The notes beneath the pieces were generated by a model, which was not told where the DNA came from, searched no databases, and saw only the letters and a program-made list of their open reading frames with translations. This document shows, one piece after another, positions 5,728 to 7,645 of a stretch of 7,645 nucleotides of DNA. The DNA comes from Propionivibrio sp. (GTDB taxonomy: Bacteria > Pseudomonadota > Gammaproteobacteria > Burkholderiales > Rhodocyclaceae), in contig QKII01000357.1 in assembly GCA_003249625.1 (NCBI GenBank), forward strand, positions 1-7,645, given 5' to 3'. Made by a program: the position numbers and the translations under genes. How positions within the stretch are numbered: position 1 is the stretch's first letter; each line of letters starts with the position of its first letter.

Positions 5728-6990
5728 TTAGCGGGTCTTGACAGCGTCTTGTTGGCCAACCAAGCGGGAATAGACCATGTACAGCATCAGCGTTGCGGCG
5801 AACAGGATCGCCGAGAGCGCGGCGGCCATCCCCCAGTTGATCGTCTGGTTGGTGTAGAACGCGACGAAGTAGCTGACCATCTGTTCCTTCGGGCTACCGA
5901 GGAGCGCCGGGGTAATGTAGTACCCCATGCAGATGATGAAGACGAGCAGGCAGCCGGCGCCGACACCGGGTACCGCCTGCGGGAAGTAGACTTTCCAGAA
6001 ACTCTTGAAGGGCGGGCAGCCGAGCGATACGGCGGCGCGAACGTAGGCCGGCGAGATGCCTTTCATCACGCTGTACAGCGGCAGGATCATGAACGGCAGG
6101 AGGATATGCACCATGGCGATGTACACGCCGGTGCTGTTGAACACGAGTTGCAGCGGCTTCTCAATCAGGCCAACGGCGCGCAGTGCCTGATTGACCAGGC
6201 CTTCTGTCTGCAGCAAAACAAGCCAGGCCGCAACACGGACCAGGATCGAGGTCCAGAAGGGCAGCAGCACGAACATCATCAGGACATTGGCGATGCGTGC
6301 TGGCTGCGTGGCCATCATGTAGGCAAGCGGGAAGCCGAGCAGCAGGCAGCAGACGGTGACGATGGACGCCATGCCGAAAGTGCGTTTAAGAACATCGACA
6401 TAGATCGCTTCGTCGTCATCGGCTCTGACGATGTTTCCTGCATCATCGTATTTGCGGTCGACCGAGGCCAATAGATAACGTGCGGTGGTGGGCGAGGCGT
6501 TGCGCCCAAGGTACTGCCAGGTGCCGACATCCGCCCAGCGTTCGTCGGCGGCGACAAGTGCTTCGCGGGCGGATTGTCCAGATTCCGGGGGCATTGCCCG
6601 GGCGGTCTTCATCATCAACGAACGGAAGCCTGGCAACTCCATGTTCAGGCGCTTGGCGGCACTGGCGAGCACCGGGGTCCCTTTTACCTTGCCGATTTCA
6701 TCGGCGAATGCGGAGAATGTGGCGTCGTTCGGCAGCGATTTTCCGTCCCAGGTGCGCAACAGCGTGCTGGTGGCGGGAAAGGCCGTGACGATCTCGGGGT
6801 TGTCGACACTGCGCTTCAGCAGCGCAGCGATCGGCCAGATGAAGGTGAAGAGCAGGAAGACCACCAGCGGCATGATCAGCGCGCCGTATTTCAGCTTCTT
6901 CATCCGCTCGGCACGGTGCAGTTGTGCCTTGAGGGACAGGGTAGACGGGGGTGCCATCTCGCGCGGCAGGGTGGCTGTCGTGTGGTTCAT
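5728..6990 (-). CDS. ABC transporter permease with large periplasmic insert, PotB-like
   Basis: A 420-residue type I ABC permease, much longer than PotB-type proteins (about 275-300). A first membrane segment lies at about 36-58. A hydrophilic stretch of about 140 residues (60-203) follows, then five more segments at about 207-227, 234-261, 285-308, 341-362 and 385-408. The EAA loop is RAAVSLGCPPFKSFWKVYFP (318-337). With a cytoplasmic N-terminus, the insert would be periplasmic, beside the binding protein. I recall that long-insert forms recur in polyamine/GABA-type importers. Start choice: an in-frame ATG at 7110 would overlap the binding-protein gene and encode an unlikely leader. The ATG at 7008 has only a weak upstream site. 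The ATG at 6990 has GAGGA seven bases upstream and is preferred. It follows the binding-protein gene by 76 bp containing a strong hairpin. Confidence 0.9.
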   Translation of the reverse strand: MNHTTATLPREMAPPSTLSLKAQLHRAERMKKLKYGALIMPLVVFLLFTFIWPIAALLKRSVDNPEIVTAFPATSTLLRTWDGKSLPNDATFSAFADEIGKVKGTPVLASAAKRLNMELPGFRSLMMKTARAMPPESGQSAREALVAADERWADVGTWQYLGRNASPTTARYLLASVDRKYDDAGNIVRADDDEAIYVDVLKRTFGMASIVTVCCLLLGFPLAYMMATQPARIANVLMMFVLLPFWTSILVRVAAWLVLLQTEGLVNQALRAVGLIEKPLQLVFNSTGVYIAMVHILLPFMILPLYSVMKGISPAYVRAAVSLGCPPFKSFWKVYFPQAVPGVGAGCLLVFIICMGYYITPALLGSPKEQMVSYFVAFYTNQTINWGMAAALSAILFAATLMLYMVYSRLVGQQDAVKTR

Positions 6991-6997
6991 GGCTTTG

Positions 6998-7002
6998 TCC
7001 TC
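6998..7002 (-). promoter_or_regulatory. Ribosome binding site deciding the long-permease start
   Basis: The minus strand reads GAGGA here, seven bases before the ATG at 6990. The alternative ATG at 7008 lies only a few bases upstream of this site and would cover it, with just GGAT at a loose distance for itself. This favours 6990 as the translation start. Confidence 0.6.
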
Positions 7003-7028
7003 GTTCATTGTGCAGTATCCGATCGAGC

Positions 7029-7053
7029 TGCTGCGGCCAGCGTGGCCGCAGCA
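7029..7053 (-). other. Strong intercistronic stem-loop between binding-protein and permease genes
   Basis: TGCTGCGGCCA at 7029-7039 and TGGCCGCAGCA at 7043-7053 form a perfect 11-bp GC-rich stem with a 3-base loop. On the transcribed strand it begins 13 bases after the TAA stop of the binding-protein gene. No run of T follows, so complete termination is not expected. In ABC operons such as malE-malF, hairpins in this position protect the upstream mRNA segment or cause partial termination, so the binding protein is made in excess over the permeases. The structure is observed; its role is inferred from position. Confidence 0.75.
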
Positions 7054-7066
7054 ATTTCCCGCTTTC

Positions 7067-7645
7067 TTACTTGGCGGCCCAGGCGTTGAAGCGCTGTTCC
7101 AGATCCTCACCGTGCTCGACCCAGAACTGGGTGTCGCTGGCGAACGCGCCCTTCATGTTCTGCGGGGCGGTCGGCAACTCGGGGATGATTGCCTTGTCGA
7201 CCAAAGCGGTTCCCTTCAGGTTGGTCGGGCCGTAGGGGATTTCACTGGAGAAGACCTTCTGGTTTTCAGGCTTGCTGGCGAAGGCGATGAACTTGTAGGC
7301 CTCGTCCTTCTTCGGCGTGCCGACCGGGATGGCCCACGAGTCGAAGTCGTAGATATTGTTGGTCCACACGATTTTCAGATTGGTCTTGCCTTCCTTCTGC
7401 GCGGTGGCGATGCGTCCGTTATAGGCGGTGGTCATGACGACGTCGCCGGCGGCGAGCAGTTGCGGCGGCTGTGCGCCGGCTTCCCACCACTGAATGTTCG
7501 ACTTGATCTGGTCGAGCTTTTTGAACGCGCGTTCGACGCCGGCCTTGGTCGCGAGGACCTTGTAAACTTCGTCCGGCTTGACGCCGTCGGCGACCAGTGC
7601 GAACTCCAGAGTGAACTTGGCGCCCTTGCGCATGCCTCGCTTGCC
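7067..7645 (-). CDS. Periplasmic substrate-binding protein of polyamine/GABA-type ABC importer, N-terminus outside window
   Basis: The open frame enters from the right window edge and ends at TAA (7067-7069), giving the last 192 residues. The visible part begins GKRGMRKGAKFTLEFAL; the ATG at 7633 is internal and not a real start, since the reading frame continues upstream to the edge. The sequence fits the C-terminal lobe of PotD/PotF-type proteins. It has the family pattern IQWWEAGAQPPQLLAAGDVVM followed by TAYNGRIA, then IYDFDSWAIPVGTPKKDEAYKFI and the C-terminal helices. Trp and Asp residues of this lobe commonly line the amine-binding cleft in the family. It should capture the substrate in the periplasm and deliver it to the two permeases encoded downstream. 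A signal peptide must lie outside the window and cannot be checked. Linkage to gabD/gabT favours GABA or 5-aminovalerate over spermidine, as inference. Confidence 0.92.
   Translation of the reverse strand, partial: GKRGMRKGAKFTLEFALVADGVKPDEVYKVLATKAGVERAFKKLDQIKSNIQWWEAGAQPPQLLAAGDVVMTTAYNGRIATAQKEGKTNLKIVWTNNIYDFDSWAIPVGTPKKDEAYKFIAFASKPENQKVFSSEIPYGPTNLKGTALVDKAIIPELPTAPQNMKGAFASDTQFWVEHGEDLEQRFNAWAAK

Noticed and set aside
5728..7110. Long permease starting at the ATG at 7110
   Set aside because: That start lies inside the binding-protein gene and reads through the intercistronic hairpin; the ATG at 6990 has a proper ribosome binding site.
7067..7633. Short binding protein starting at the ATG at 7633
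   Set aside because: The family sequence (Gly-Lys-Arg-Gly) continues in frame upstream of that Met to the window edge, so the gene is cut by the window and not truncated.

Overview
The window looks like a chromosomal segment of a Gram-negative proteobacterium, most likely a betaproteobacterium. A Rhodocyclales-like lineage is my best guess, but it rests on gene content and not on any search. The reasons are: a PEP-CTERM-type exported protein behind a good sigma-54 promoter, a two-gene bacterioferritin locus with its ferredoxin, a polyamine/GABA-type ABC importer, and uniformly GC-rich coding sequence with strong AGGAG-type ribosome binding sites. No RNA genes, CRISPR arrays, insertion sequences or phage genes were seen.

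Layout. (1) Positions 1-480, minus strand: the N-terminal 160 codons of a secreted protein with a signal peptide, resembling the short exosortase-substrate (PEP-CTERM) proteins; its C-terminus lies outside the window. (2) 481-790: a divergent regulatory region with a -24/-12 promoter reading left, a perfect 12-bp palindrome, and a long inverted repeat at 643-685. (3) 791-2020, plus strand: an iron-storage operon of two bacterioferritin subunits and bacterioferritin-associated ferredoxin. The first subunit keeps every ferroxidase ligand but has Arg at the heme-ligand position 52. The second keeps Met52 but has lost four of six ferroxidase ligands. Iron oxidation and heme-mediated iron release are thus divided between two polypeptides. 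The ferredoxin carries an unusual natural His-rich tail. (4) 2043-7645, minus strand, converging on the iron operon with only 22 bp between stop codons: a GABA uptake and catabolism operon. In transcription order it holds a periplasmic binding protein (5' end outside the window), two ABC permeases, succinate-semialdehyde dehydrogenase (gabD) and GABA aminotransferase (gabT).

How the genes work together. The ABC proteins would import GABA, 5-aminovalerate or a polyamine. GabT would transfer the amino group to 2-oxoglutarate and GabD would oxidise the semialdehyde to succinate (or glutarate from 5-aminovalerate). The ATPase of the importer is not in view and probably lies upstream, past 7645. 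A perfect 11-bp hairpin between the binding-protein and permease genes probably sets their expression ratio. In the iron operon, the two subunits probably co-assemble into a 24-mer, and the ferredoxin delivers electrons through the heme of the second subunit to release stored iron.

The most noteworthy items are the residue-level split of bacterioferritin function (including the ferredoxin docking surface), the His-tailed ferredoxin encoded by a slippage-prone CAC repeat, and the sigma-54 promoter with inverted repeat upstream of the PEP-CTERM-like gene.
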